Origin: Ornithinimicrobium cerasi
GTDB lineage: Bacteria > Actinomycetota > Actinomycetes > Actinomycetales > Dermatophilaceae
DNA: 64,000 nt
Direction: 5' to 3'
Assembly: GCF_003702705.1 (NCBI RefSeq)
Contig: NZ_QZMN01000005.1
Location: 1 to 64,000, forward strand
Shown here in pieces: positions 43,779 through 52,886 of the stretch (within the stretch, counting starts at the first letter, position 1; every line of letters starts with the position of its first letter). Both the position numbers and the translations under genes were made by a program. Under the pieces are notes generated by a model. The model did not search any database and was not told the DNA's origin. It saw only the letters and a list, made by a program, of their open reading frames with translations.

Positions 43779-46700
43779 TCAGCGCACCGTGATCTCCCGC
43801 ACGCCGACGATCTCGCCGGCGGGGGAGGTGTAGGCACGGTCGAACCACAGGATGAGGTATCGACCGGTCTGCGGCGCCTCTGGCGTGACGGTCCAGGTCT
43901 CGCTGACAGGGTCGCCCGAGCCGAGCTCGACGGCGCCGTCGAGGGAGGGCCGCTCAGCGAGCAGCAATCGGGCTCCCATGTCGCCCTCGCCGAGGGTGAC
44001 GTCGACGCCGCTGACCTGCGCCCCCTCGCCCAGGTCGAGGATGAGCCCGGTCCCCGACTTCAGGCCGCCCCACCCGGGGGAGAGGTAGGTGTGGGAGGTC
44101 CACAGCGTCTCGGGGTCCCCGTCCACCGCCAGCGGGGTGAGGTCGTTGCGCTCGTCGCCGTCGCCCTGCGGGTCGAAGGAGGTGATGCCCAGGACGGGCA
44201 GCCCACCCTCCGCGGGAGCGGGCGCGGCGGGCGCCGCCTCCTCGTCCTCCGGAGCAGCGGTGGTCGCCGCGGGGTCCTGCGCGACGGGGGCCGTCTGACC
44301 TGCCGCGTCGGTCGTCGGGGCGGTCGCCGTCGGCGCCGCGGGCGTCTGCGCCTCGTCGCCCCCGAGCCCGCGGAGCACGCTCCACCCGAGCACGACGGCC
44401 AGGCCCAGGATCCCGAGGACGACGAGCAGCACGACGAACGTCTGCCCCCCGGTCCCCCGCTCCTCGCGCAGACCGCGCTCGTCCTGGTCCCCCGGTCTGA
44501 TCGGCGCACCGGCGGGCCGCGCACCTGCCGGGCGTGGGCCCCGGGACGGGGCCACGGGGTCACCGGTGCTGCGCACGCCGAGCAGCTCCGCGGTCGAGGG
44601 CCGACGGGTCGCCTCGGTCGGGGCGCCCGGGTCCAGGGGTGCCTCCACCGTCCCGGCACCCGCGAGGATCCCCGCCCCGGGACCGGTCGGGTCGGTGCCG
44701 CGGCGCGCGTCCTGCGCGGCGTGGCGGTCCGCAGGCCGGTATGCCGTCGACCCCTCCCGCGCGGGCTCGTCGCCCGAGCGGTAGAACGGCTTGGGCACTA
44801 GGGACGTCACGTCGGACTCGTCGGCCCGCGTGGGGTGCGCGGCCGTCGCCGCGGCCGCCGCGCCGGCGGCACGGCTGATCGCCGCGGTGGTGGCCTCGCC
44901 GGGTTCGCCCTGCCGAGCGTGGTGCAGGGACCCCGGGCGAGCGGCACGGACCATCTCGGAGGCCCACGGCGAGAGCTGTCTGGCCAGCTCACCCGGTGTG
45001 TGCGGGGCGCGCGAGAGGTCGGCGTCGGGGCCCAGGACGAGACGGCAGAGGGCGTCGAGGTCACCCGGCACGCCTCCCACGGCCTCGGACGGGGCGGCCA
45101 CGGAACCGTCGGCGAGCCGCCGGGCGGGGCGGATGCCGGGCATCTCCTCACCCGGCCACTCCCCGGTGAGGCCCGCGTAGAGGAGAGAGACCAGGTCGGC
45201 CGTGTCGATGAGGGACGCCTCGACCGCGGTGACGTCGTCGGTGCCCTCCAGGGCCGAGGCCATCCCGACACCGGAGACCTTCACGGTGCCGTCGCTGGTG
45301 CGCAGGATGGAGTGGGGGTTGAGGTAGAGGTGGTGCAGCCCGCGGCGGCGCGCGGACTCAAGGCCGGCGGACGTCTCGCCGATGATGCGGCGGACCTCCT
45401 CGGCGGGGAGCGGCTGGTCGGACACCAGGGAGGCCAGCGACTCGGCCTCGCTGAGGCCCTCCTCGACGATCCAGCACAGGCCGTCCTCGGTCCCGACGTC
45501 GAGCACCCGCACCAGGCGCGGGTCGTCGACCGAGGCGACCCGGCGGGCCCCGTCGACGACGGCCTGGGCGACCGGCTCGTGCGGACCGGTCGCCGGCAGC
45601 ACCGTGACCGCCACCAGCCGGCCCAGGGTGGTGTCGTGCGCCACCCAGTAGTCGAGCGTGCCCCCGTCTCGGCGTGCCAGCAGCTCGTCGAGGGCATAGC
45701 GCTCCCCCAGGAGGGTGCCCACCTCGAGCCGTTCCATGTCCGTGTCCTTCCGGTCTTCCCCCGTCGGAGGGTTGTCCCAGCCTAGTGCGTCCGCCTCGTG
45801 CATCCCGGTGACCACGGCCTCCCGTGCGTCGTGGCCGTCAGTCCGGGCGGGCGGGGGGACCGGGCCGGTGGCGGGGGCGAGACGGCTCAGGCCCGGCACG
45901 CGCCTCAGCACCGGGCCGGTCACGGCGGCGACCTCCTCGACCCCGAGGAGGTGGGCGACCACGGCATACAGGGCGAGGTAGACGGTCCCCGCCAGGAGGA
46001 GGGTGAGGGCCGCGCCGAGGAAGCCGGGGCGGTCGAGGACGCGGACCAGCAGCCAGGCGGGCAGCAGCGCGACGGCGGCGGCAGCGGCCGCCCGGAGGAA
46101 GGTGCCGGCGACCGGGCGCAGGGCGAGGCCGGGGAGCCGGCGACGCACCGTGCGCAGCCCGAGCCCGGCCGCGACCCCCTGGCCCAGGGCCTGGCCGAGC
46201 GCCAGGAGGACGGCGACCCGGCCGGGGGGCTGGGTGAGGCACAGCACCGCGACGACGAGCAGGGTGGTCGTGATCGAGACCTGGAACAGGAACGGCGTGC
46301 GTGCGTCCTCGAAGGAGTAGAAGACGCGCGCGCAGAGGAGGTAGACGCCGTAGGGCACCAGCCCCAGGACCAGCGCCACGAGGATGGCGGCGATCGCGCG
46401 GCTCTCCGACAGGGTGGTGCCGGGGTAGAGGACCCTGGCTAGCAGCGGCGCCAGCAGCAGCATGCCCAGGCTGATCGGGACCATCGCGGTCCCCAGCAGC
46501 CGCAGCCCCCGGGCCACGTCGGCAGCCATCGCCCGCAGGTCCTGCACCGCCGCGGCCCTGGACAGGACCGGGTAGATCGCGGTGAGCAGGGACAGGGCGA
46601 TGAGGGAGTGGGGGAGGATGAAGATCGAGAAGGCGTAGTCGTAGGACGCCTTTCCGGGGGCGTCCGGGACGTCGCGGACCGCGCTGTTGAGCAGGTTGGT

Positions 46701-47507
46701 GGCGGTGATGACGCCGGTCTGGGACACCGCGACGTCGGCGAGCGCCCAGCCGGCCATCACCGACGCGGTACCCAGACCGACGCCGCGGAAGCCCCAGCGG
46801 AAGCGCCAGGTGAAGCCGGTCGCCCGCACCGCCGGGAAGAGCACGAGCGCCTGCAGGACGATGCCGAGCGTGGCCGAACCGGCGAGGACGGCGATCATGC
46901 CGCCGGTCCAGTCCTGGACCGGCAGCCCCCGCACGTCGGGGTAGAGCCGGGCGAAGAGCAGGAGGCCGGCGATGGTGACGATGTTGGCGAGGGCGGGGGA
47001 CCACGCGAAGGCGGCGAAGCGGTGGTGGGCCGCGAGGATCTGCCCGAGGAGCGTGTGCAGGCCGTAGAACAGCATCTGGGGGATGCACAGGTAGGCGAAG
47101 AGGATCGCCAGCTCCAGCATCGGGTCCCCGCGCGGGTAGTCCAGCATGACCAGCTTGGTGACCAGGGGGGCGGCGAGGACGAAGAGGACGGTGCCGCCGG
47201 TGAGGACGACGACCGAGAGCGTCAGGAGCCGGTCGCTGTACTCCTTCCCCTCCTTGCCCCGCGTCATCGCGCGGGTCAGCTGCGGCAGCAGCAGGACGTT
47301 GAGCACGCCGGCGGCGAGCAGCAGGTAGATCGTGTTGGGCAGCGTGTTGGACGTCTGCCAGACGTTGGCCGCGGGGGTGCGGGTGCCCAGGACCCAGGCG
47401 AGCAGGGCCATCCGGACCACGCCGAGGATGCGTGAGGTGAAGGTGCCGCCGGCCATGACCAGGCTGGAGCGGGCCAGGGAGCGTGCGGAGGAGGCGTCGC
47501 CGCTCAT
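43779..47507 (-). CDS. murJ: MurJ lipid II flippase fused to a pseudokinase and extracellular domain
   Basis: A 1242-residue protein. The N-terminal MurJ/MviN part (about 1-540) has about 14 hydrophobic helices and begins SLVMAGGTFTSRILGVVRMA. It moves lipid II across the membrane. A cytoplasmic kinase-like domain (about 590-830) follows, VGTLLGERYALDELLARRDG, lacking a clear HRD/DFG set and so probably a pseudokinase. After a disordered stretch comes one transmembrane helix (about 1070-1095, FVVLLVVLGILGLAVVLGW). The C-terminal extracytoplasmic part is discoidin-like (DPETLWTSHTYLSPGWGGL). M. tuberculosis MviN has the same fusion. An internal start at ATG 45737 with GGAAGGAC upstream could also yield the kinase part alone. 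Confidence 0.92.
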   Translation of the reverse strand: MSGDASSARSLARSSLVMAGGTFTSRILGVVRMALLAWVLGTRTPAANVWQTSNTLPNTIYLLLAAGVLNVLLLPQLTRAMTRGKEGKEYSDRLLTLSVVVLTGGTVLFVLAAPLVTKLVMLDYPRGDPMLELAILFAYLCIPQMLFYGLHTLLGQILAAHHRFAAFAWSPALANIVTIAGLLLFARLYPDVRGLPVQDWTGGMIAVLAGSATLGIVLQALVLFPAVRATGFTWRFRWGFRGVGLGTASVMAGWALADVAVSQTGVITATNLLNSAVRDVPDAPGKASYDYAFSIFILPHSLIALSLLTAIYPVLSRAAAVQDLRAMAADVARGLRLLGTAMVPISLGMLLLAPLLARVLYPGTTLSESRAIAAILVALVLGLVPYGVYLLCARVFYSFEDARTPFLFQVSITTTLLVVAVLCLTQPPGRVAVLLALGQALGQGVAAGLGLRTVRRRLPGLALRPVAGTFLRAAAAAAVALLPAWLLVRVLDRPGFLGAALTLLLAGTVYLALYAVVAHLLGVEEVAAVTGPVLRRVPGLSRLAPATGPVPPPARTDGHDAREAVVTGMHEADALGWDNPPTGEDRKDTDMERLEVGTLLGERYALDELLARRDGGTLDYWVAHDTTLGRLVAVTVLPATGPHEPVAQAVVDGARRVASVDDPRLVRVLDVGTEDGLCWIVEEGLSEAESLASLVSDQPLPAEEVRRIIGETSAGLESARRRGLHHLYLNPHSILRTSDGTVKVSGVGMASALEGTDDVTAVEASLIDTADLVSLLYAGLTGEWPGEEMPGIRPARRLADGSVAAPSEAVGGVPGDLDALCRLVLGPDADLSRAPHTPGELARQLSPWASEMVRAARPGSLHHARQGEPGEATTAAISRAAGAAAAATAAHPTRADESDVTSLVPKPFYRSGDEPAREGSTAYRPADRHAAQDARRGTDPTGPGAGILAGAGTVEAPLDPGAPTEATRRPSTAELLGVRSTGDPVAPSRGPRPAGARPAGAPIRPGDQDERGLREERGTGGQTFVVLLVVLGILGLAVVLGWSVLRGLGGDEAQTPAAPTATAPTTDAAGQTAPVAQDPAATTAAPEDEEAAPAAPAPAEGGLPVLGITSFDPQGDGDERNDLTPLAVDGDPETLWTSHTYLSPGWGGLKSGTGLILDLGEGAQVSGVDVTLGEGDMGARLLLAERPSLDGAVELGSGDPVSETWTVTPEAPQTGRYLILWFDRAYTSPAGEIVGVREITVR

Positions 47508-50164
47508 GCCGGTCCCGTCGAGGTGCTCGTCGCGGAGGTCGTCCCGCCCGGGCGGTGCGTGCCGGCCAGCACGGCCCGGGGGGTGGAGCGCAGGGACCGG
47601 GCGAGGCCGAGCGCGAGGACGACCCCGGCGACGCCGCCCAGGACCCAGTAGATCCACACGCCGGTCGGCTGCACCCGGACCTCGACCGGCGCGTTGTCAC
47701 CGAGGGACGTGCCGTTCGGGGCGGTGAGCTGGGCGGTCACCGTCGTCTCACCGCGCGTCACGGCCCGGGCGGAGAAGGTCACGGTGGCGCGGCTGTCCCC
47801 CCCGATGGTGAGCGGATCGGGCTGGTCGACGATCTGCAGGATGCTCGAGCTCGACACCAGCCGCACACGCACGTCCTGGACGGCCACGGGGAGCGTGTTG
47901 ACGATCGTCACGCGCATCAGGCCCTGGTCGGCGAGGAAGTTCACGGTCCCGGGGTTCACGTGCAGGGCGGCCCGCGCCTGCGAGCTCGCGGCCCGCACCG
48001 GGCGCCAGGACTCGCCCCAGGCGTCCGGCTCCCCGCGCCAGCGGGTGGACCACGCCTGGGTCAGCGCCCGGTCCCACGAGTCGACGGCCGTCGTCCCCAC
48101 CAGCACCTCCCGAAGCCCGTCCAGGTGTCCGCGCAGGGTGGCGAGCGAGCGCAGCGCCGCATCGTCGAGCGGGCTCACGCCCGGGTCCAGGTATGCCGCG
48201 GACTCACCGAGCTGCCCCCCGTCCGGTCCCGCGCCAGTGAGGGTGGAGGGCGGCGTGGCGCCTGCGCCGGTCCCGCCCCCCGCGGCCACGGGGGCGGGGG
48301 AGAGCCAGGGGGCGTCGCGGACCCCGTCGTCGAGCTCCTCGAGCACCGCTGGGGTGAGCACCGTCCCGCGCGGCGGCGCGATGACGAGGGACCGGGGGAG
48401 GTCGGGGTCCTGCTGATAGGCGGTGAGCGTGTCCGCGAGCAGGTGCTGCACGGCGGCCCCGGTGCCGTGGGCCGCCCCCTCCTCCGCCGAGGCGGCGAGC
48501 AGCGCGGAGGCGCGGGAGTCGGTCGCGACGACGTCCAGGCCCGAGGGCGTCGCGAGCGGGACGACCGCGCTCGAGACCGGTGGCAGGGAGGACCCGGTGA
48601 CCGACTCGCGCGGCAGCACCACGGCCGACAGGGGCGAACCGGTGGTCGCCCAGACGGAGCGCAGCCGCTCCAGGTCACCGGCGGAAGCACCGGTCAGGAG
48701 CGGCCAGGCGACGTCGGTCCGGCCGCGGTCGAGCAGCTCCGCCACCCCCTCGGCCAGGTCCGTCGCCCCGTCCCCACCGGGCTCGTCCGGCGCGCCGGAC
48801 CCCGTCGCAGGGCCCGGGTCGCCCGGCGTGGTCCCCAGGAGCTCGCGCAGCGTCCCGTCGTCCTCGGTCCTGGACAGCAGCGCCGCGAGGTCGGGGTCCG
48901 TGGGGGGCAGCCACCACAGCTGCGCCTCGTCGAGACCCAGCAGGCGGTCGGTCAGCTCACCCACGCCGTCCCGGACGGCCTGCTCGGCGGACACGGGCAC
49001 GGGCAGGGGCGGGGTCGGCTCCGCGGTGGGGGAGGCCGGGTCCTCCGGGGGCGACCCGGGCCCGGGGGTGGTGGGGGAGGCGGTGCTCGTGCTGCCGTCG
49101 CCGTCGGCATCCTCCGGGGGCGGTGCCACGGTGGGGGCGGCACCCGCACCGGTCACGGCGGCCCCGTCGGGAGCTGACGTCTGCCTCGACCCGTCCGTGC
49201 TCCCCCCGCCCGGCTCCTCGTCGCCGGTGGTCCCCTCCGCCGGCTCACCCTCGGTCGGCTGCCCCTCGGTCGGCTGCCCCTCGGTGGGCTGCCCCTCGGT
49301 GGGCTGCCCCTCCGTCGGTCCGTCGTCCGGCTCGTCCCCCTCCGTCGGCCCCCCCTCCTCCGGACCCACGGCCGTGAGCGCGTCGGGGCGGACGGGGGTC
49401 AGGAGTGCGGGGTCCACCACCCAGGTCGCGCCCGGGCTCGTGAACGCCTCGAGCCAGGTGCGCGCGGGCGACCCCTCGCCCGTGGCCCGCTCCCAGGCCG
49501 CCCGCCACAGCTCGTCGTCGTCGGCCGTCAGGTCGGGGTCGGGCGGCAGGGTCAGCGGGACCAGCCAGGACGCGCCCAGCGGCGTCGCCACCTCCTCGCC
49601 TCGGTCGACGGCGAGCACGGTCCGCAGGGTCGAGGCCGCCGCCGTGACCAGGCCGGGGAGCCCGTCCTCCTGGTCGTGGGCGTGGATCTCCAGCCCCAGG
49701 ACGGCACGGTCCTCGGTCAGGCCCCCGAGGGTCGACCCGGGCACCCGCACCGTGAACGGCACCTCCGAGCCCGCCGCCACCACCGGGCCCACGGCGTCCA
49801 CCCCCAGCAGCCACTCGGTGCCCGACCCGACCTCCGCGGTGAACCACTCGGCGAGCCCGCCGCGCGTGGTGAGCAGGCTCCACGACGCCTCGACACTGAC
49901 GTGGCCGACGCGTTGCTGCGTCCCCGTCCCGTTGACGACGCGGCCCCGCAGCACGACCTCCTCGCCGATCCGCGGCACGGTCGGCTCGACGTCGTCGAGG
50001 ACGACCCGCAGCCCGGGGACCGGCGGGTGCGCGGCATACCGCGGGGCGGAGGTGACCGCCCCGCCCGCCGCGGCGGGCGCGAGGACGAGAGCGGCGGCGA
50101 GGACGGCGCACGCCGCGGCCCGGGTCCGGGCCGCCCACGCAGGTCGGCGGGCAGGGGTGCGCAC
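47504..50164 (-). CDS. Large secreted DUF6049 family protein
   Basis: An 886-residue exported protein. The signal peptide is about 1-36 (CAVLAAALVLAPAAAGG). A beta-rich domain (PTVPRIGEEVVLRGRVVNGT) follows, then a central polymer-like region with repeated PTEGQ units and Pro/Thr/Gly-rich segments (about 285-400). A catalytic-looking but unassigned middle domain comes next, then a C-terminal beta domain and one anchoring helix (about 835-858, WVLGGVAGVVLALGLARSL). Its counterpart in M. tuberculosis is Rv3909, between the NUDIX and MviN genes. Overlap with murJ (ATGA) suggests joint function in envelope assembly. Confidence 0.85.
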   Translation of the reverse strand: MRTPARRPAWAARTRAAACAVLAAALVLAPAAAGGAVTSAPRYAAHPPVPGLRVVLDDVEPTVPRIGEEVVLRGRVVNGTGTQQRVGHVSVEASWSLLTTRGGLAEWFTAEVGSGTEWLLGVDAVGPVVAAGSEVPFTVRVPGSTLGGLTEDRAVLGLEIHAHDQEDGLPGLVTAAASTLRTVLAVDRGEEVATPLGASWLVPLTLPPDPDLTADDDELWRAAWERATGEGSPARTWLEAFTSPGATWVVDPALLTPVRPDALTAVGPEEGGPTEGDEPDDGPTEGQPTEGQPTEGQPTEGQPTEGEPAEGTTGDEEPGGGSTDGSRQTSAPDGAAVTGAGAAPTVAPPPEDADGDGSTSTASPTTPGPGSPPEDPASPTAEPTPPLPVPVSAEQAVRDGVGELTDRLLGLDEAQLWWLPPTDPDLAALLSRTEDDGTLRELLGTTPGDPGPATGSGAPDEPGGDGATDLAEGVAELLDRGRTDVAWPLLTGASAGDLERLRSVWATTGSPLSAVVLPRESVTGSSLPPVSSAVVPLATPSGLDVVATDSRASALLAASAEEGAAHGTGAAVQHLLADTLTAYQQDPDLPRSLVIAPPRGTVLTPAVLEELDDGVRDAPWLSPAPVAAGGGTGAGATPPSTLTGAGPDGGQLGESAAYLDPGVSPLDDAALRSLATLRGHLDGLREVLVGTTAVDSWDRALTQAWSTRWRGEPDAWGESWRPVRAASSQARAALHVNPGTVNFLADQGLMRVTIVNTLPVAVQDVRVRLVSSSSILQIVDQPDPLTIGGDSRATVTFSARAVTRGETTVTAQLTAPNGTSLGDNAPVEVRVQPTGVWIYWVLGGVAGVVLALGLARSLRSTPRAVLAGTHRPGGTTSATSTSTGPA
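49241..49315. repeat. Five 15-bp tandem repeats within the DUF6049 gene
   Basis: Units CGGCTGCCCCTCGGT (with small variants) at 49241-49255, 49256-49270, 49271-49285, 49286-49300 and 49301-49315. They encode PTEGQ-type pentapeptides on the minus strand and probably vary in copy number. Confidence 0.85.
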
Positions 50165-50171
50165 GGTGCGG

Positions 50172-50654
50172 TCAGGCGCTCCGGGTCAGGCGCGACCACG
50201 CCTCACGGGCGATGCGTCGCTCGTTCGGGAAGGTCAGCTTGCGGTGCACCTCGTCCAGCGGGACCCAGATGGCGTCGATCGCCTCCTGGTCCGGGTCGTT
50301 GTCGATCGTCAGCCGGCCACCGGTCGCCTCGAGGAGGTAGTGGTGGACCATCTTGTGGATGCGGTGGGAGGGCGTGGTGAACCAGTACTCGATCGTGCCC
50401 AGGGTGATCAGCACCCGTCCCTCGATGCCCGTCTCCTCGGCGACCTCGCGCTCCGCGGTCTGCACGAGCGTCTCCCCGGGCTCGACGTGGCCCTTGGGCA
50501 GGCACCACTCGACCTTGCCGGAACGGTTGCGGCGGGCGATGATCGCGATCCTCGCCCGCCCCTCGTGGACGTCGATGACCACTCCCCCCGCGGACGTCTC
50601 GCTCACCGACGGCAGTCGTCGCGAGGACGACGCGGGTCGGGAGGTGGCGGTCAT
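50172..50654 (-). CDS. NUDIX hydrolase (MutT4-like)
   Basis: A 160-residue pyrophosphohydrolase. The Nudix box GHVEPGETLVQTAEREVAEE, followed by TGI, lies at about residues 55-77, and the entry strand is SGKVEWCLPKGH. It corresponds by position to mutT4 (Rv3908) of mycobacteria, next to the CCA-adding enzyme. It probably hydrolyses nucleoside diphosphate derivatives. ATG 50654 is the start; the gene is divergent from cca with a 101-bp shared promoter region. Confidence 0.93.
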   Translation of the reverse strand: MTATSRPASSSRRLPSVSETSAGGVVIDVHEGRARIAIIARRNRSGKVEWCLPKGHVEPGETLVQTAEREVAEETGIEGRVLITLGTIEYWFTTPSHRIHKMVHHYLLEATGGRLTIDNDPDQEAIDAIWVPLDEVHRKLTFPNERRIAREAWSRLTRSA

Positions 50655-50741
50655 CGCCCCACTGTAACCAGAGTTCCGTGACCTGCACAGGAGCTCCTCC
50701 GGCGGGCCCGGAGGAGGCCGTCCGCCCCCAGCGGCGTCCCC

Positions 50742-50747
50742 TACCCT
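50742..50747 (+). promoter_or_regulatory. -10 element of cca, consistent with a leaderless transcript
   Basis: TACCCT ends 8 bases before ATG 50756. A start site 7-8 bases downstream would fall on the ATG. No Shine-Dalgarno sequence is present. Confidence 0.55.
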
Positions 50748-50755
50748 AGAACCCG

Positions 50756-52231
50756 ATGCCCACTCCCACCGCCCCCGACGGCACCCTCCTGCTCCAGGCC
50801 CTGCGACACCTGACCCCGACCCTCCCGCTGCTCACCGAGCTGGGGGAGCGCTTCGGCGCGTCCGGGCACGAGCTGGCCCTCGTCGGCGGACCCGTCCGGG
50901 ACGCCTTCCTGGGACGGCCCTCCCCGGACCTCGACTTCACCACGTCGGCGTCGCCGGAGCAGATCGAGACGGTGCTCGAGGGCTGGGCCGACACCACGTG
51001 GGACGTCGGGCGGGCGTTCGGGACCATCGGTGGCCGGCGGGACGACCTCACGGTGGAGGTCACGACCTACCGGGCCGACGCCTACGACCCCGAGTCGCGC
51101 AAGCCGGTGGTCGCCTTCGGCGACAACCTGGAGGACGACCTGGTCCGCCGCGACTTCACCGTCAACGCGATGGCGCTGCGGCTGCCCGACCTGGTCTTCG
51201 TCGACCCCCACGGCGGGCTGCGCGACCTGCACGAGCGCGAGCTGCGGACCCCGCACGCCCCCGAGGTCTCCTTCAGCGACGACCCCCTGCGGATGATGCG
51301 CGCCGCGCGGTTCGCGGCGCAGCTGCGCCTCGTGCCGGCGCCGGAGGTCCTCACCGCCATGTCCGGTATGGCGTCGCGCCTCTCGATCGTCTCCGCCGAG
51401 CGGGTGCGCGAGGAGCTGGTCAAGATCCTCCTCTCCGACGACCCGCGGACGGGCCTGGAGGTGATGGTCGAGACCGGTCTGGCCGACGTGGTGCTGCCCG
51501 AGCTGCCCGCCCTGCGCCTGGAGGTCGACGAGCACCACCGGCACAAGGACGTCTACGAGCACAGCCTCACGGTGCTGGAGCAGGCGATCGCGCTGGAGGA
51601 CCCGCCGGAGGCCACCGGTGAGGACGAGGTGCCCGGTCCCGACCTCGTGCTCCGCCTCGCGGCGCTCCTGCACGACATCGGCAAGCCGGCCACCCGGCGC
51701 TTCGAGCCGGGCGGCGGCGTGAGCTTCCACCACCACGAGCTGGTGGGGGCCCGGATGACCCGCACCCGGCTGCGGGAGCTGCGCTTCGACAAGGACACGG
51801 TCAAGGCGGTCTCCCGCCTGGTCGAGCTGCACCTCCGCTTCCACGGCTACGGCACCGGGGAGTGGACCGACTCGGCGGTGCGCCGCTACGTCACCGACGC
51901 CGGGCCCCTCCTCGGCCGGCTGCACAAGCTGACCCGGTCCGACTCGACGACGCGCAACCGTCGCAAGGCCGCGCGGCTGGCCGCCAGCTACGACGACCTC
52001 GAGCGACGCGTCGACGCCCTGCGCGCCCAGGAGGAGCTGCAGGCGGTCCGCCCCGAGCTCGACGGCAACCAGATCGCCGAGGTCCTCGGCATCGCCCCCG
52101 GCCCGCTGCTGGGCCGCGCCTACAAGCACCTCCTCGCCTTCCGTCTCGACGAGGGCAGGGTCGGCGACGACGCCATCCGCGCCGAGCTCCTCCGGTGGTG
52201 GGGAGAGCAGCCGGAGTCCGGCGATGGCTAG
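50756..52231 (+). CDS. cca: CCA tRNA nucleotidyltransferase
   Basis: A 491-residue enzyme adding or repairing the 3' CCA of tRNA. The nucleotidyltransferase motif GGPVRDAFLGRPSPDLDFTT is at about 44-63, and RRDFTVNAMALRLPDLVFVD follows. An HD domain carries LLHDIGKPATRRFEPGGGVS (about 301-320). It is needed here because the tRNA genes at 19949 and 20235 do not encode CCA. It appears to be leaderless. Its stop overlaps the next gene by 8 bp. Confidence 0.95.
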   Translation: MPTPTAPDGTLLLQALRHLTPTLPLLTELGERFGASGHELALVGGPVRDAFLGRPSPDLDFTTSASPEQIETVLEGWADTTWDVGRAFGTIGGRRDDLTVEVTTYRADAYDPESRKPVVAFGDNLEDDLVRRDFTVNAMALRLPDLVFVDPHGGLRDLHERELRTPHAPEVSFSDDPLRMMRAARFAAQLRLVPAPEVLTAMSGMASRLSIVSAERVREELVKILLSDDPRTGLEVMVETGLADVVLPELPALRLEVDEHHRHKDVYEHSLTVLEQAIALEDPPEATGEDEVPGPDLVLRLAALLHDIGKPATRRFEPGGGVSFHHHELVGARMTRTRLRELRFDKDTVKAVSRLVELHLRFHGYGTGEWTDSAVRRYVTDAGPLLGRLHKLTRSDSTTRNRRKAARLAASYDDLERRVDALRAQEELQAVRPELDGNQIAEVLGIAPGPLLGRAYKHLLAFRLDEGRVGDDAIRAELLRWWGEQPESGDG

Positions 52232-52886
52232 GCACCGCGTCCCCGGTGAGTCGTCCGTCGCGCGGCTGACCCGACCGGTGGCGGCGTGGGCGACCCGCAG
52301 CAGCCGACCGCCCGCTCCCCAGCACACCTCCCGCCGCGCCTCCCGCCAGGGCACCGCCGTCCGACGCGGCCGCCTGGCCGCCCTGCCGTGGCTGACCTTC
52401 GTCCTCCTCCTGCTCGTGGTCACGGTCGGGGCGTCCGTGCTGCGCGCCGACAGCTATGCCGCGACCGCCACCGTCAGCGCCTCGAGCGACCGCGCCGCCT
52501 CCGCCGGCGCCGTGGAGCTCACCCGTGCGGACCTCCTGCCCCGGGTGCGGGAGGCGATCGAGATGGGGCGCGAGCCGTCCGTGCGGCTGGCGGTCGACCA
52601 CCCGCCCGGCCGGCCCGAGCTCCTCGTGACCGCCCGGGCCGACGACCCGCGCCTCGCCGCCCTGGCCGCGGACACGGCTGCCGCCCTCGTCGTCTCGGAG
52701 CGCCAGGACCACCTCACGCTCTCCGCGCCCGCGACCGTCCCGTCCGCGCCCGAACGGTCGCCCTCACCCTGGTGGGCGGCCGCCGGTCTGACCGCGCTCG
52801 CCCTGGCGCTGCTCGTGGAGCGCGCCCACGGACGGTGGGAGCTGCGGCATACCCCGGCCCGGCCCCCCGCGGAGGGTGCCTGGTGA
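52224..52886 (+). CDS. Two-helix membrane protein, Wzz-like layout
   Basis: A 220-residue protein. A basic disordered N-terminus (1-52) precedes helix 1 (about 53-72, LPWLTFVLLLLVVTVGASVL). A periplasmic domain of about 95 residues has alternating charged strands (SYAATATVSASSDR, then LPRVREAIEMGREP). Helix 2 follows at about 178-197 (WWAAAGLTALALALLVERAH). The topology resembles small polysaccharide chain-length regulators (Wzz), but no Wzz motif is certain. ATG 52224 overlaps cca and its stop overlaps the acyltransferase gene, so the three genes are coupled. A link to surface polysaccharide is inferred. Confidence 0.6.
   Translation: MARHRVPGESSVARLTRPVAAWATRSSRPPAPQHTSRRASRQGTAVRRGRLAALPWLTFVLLLLVVTVGASVLRADSYAATATVSASSDRAASAGAVELTRADLLPRVREAIEMGREPSVRLAVDHPPGRPELLVTARADDPRLAALAADTAAALVVSERQDHLTLSAPATVPSAPERSPSPWWAAAGLTALALALLVERAHGRWELRHTPARPPAEGAW

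Noticed and set aside
49241-49315. Short regular repeats that might be a CRISPR array
   Set aside because: The 15-bp units are contiguous with no spacers and are in frame with the DUF6049 protein. No cas genes are present.
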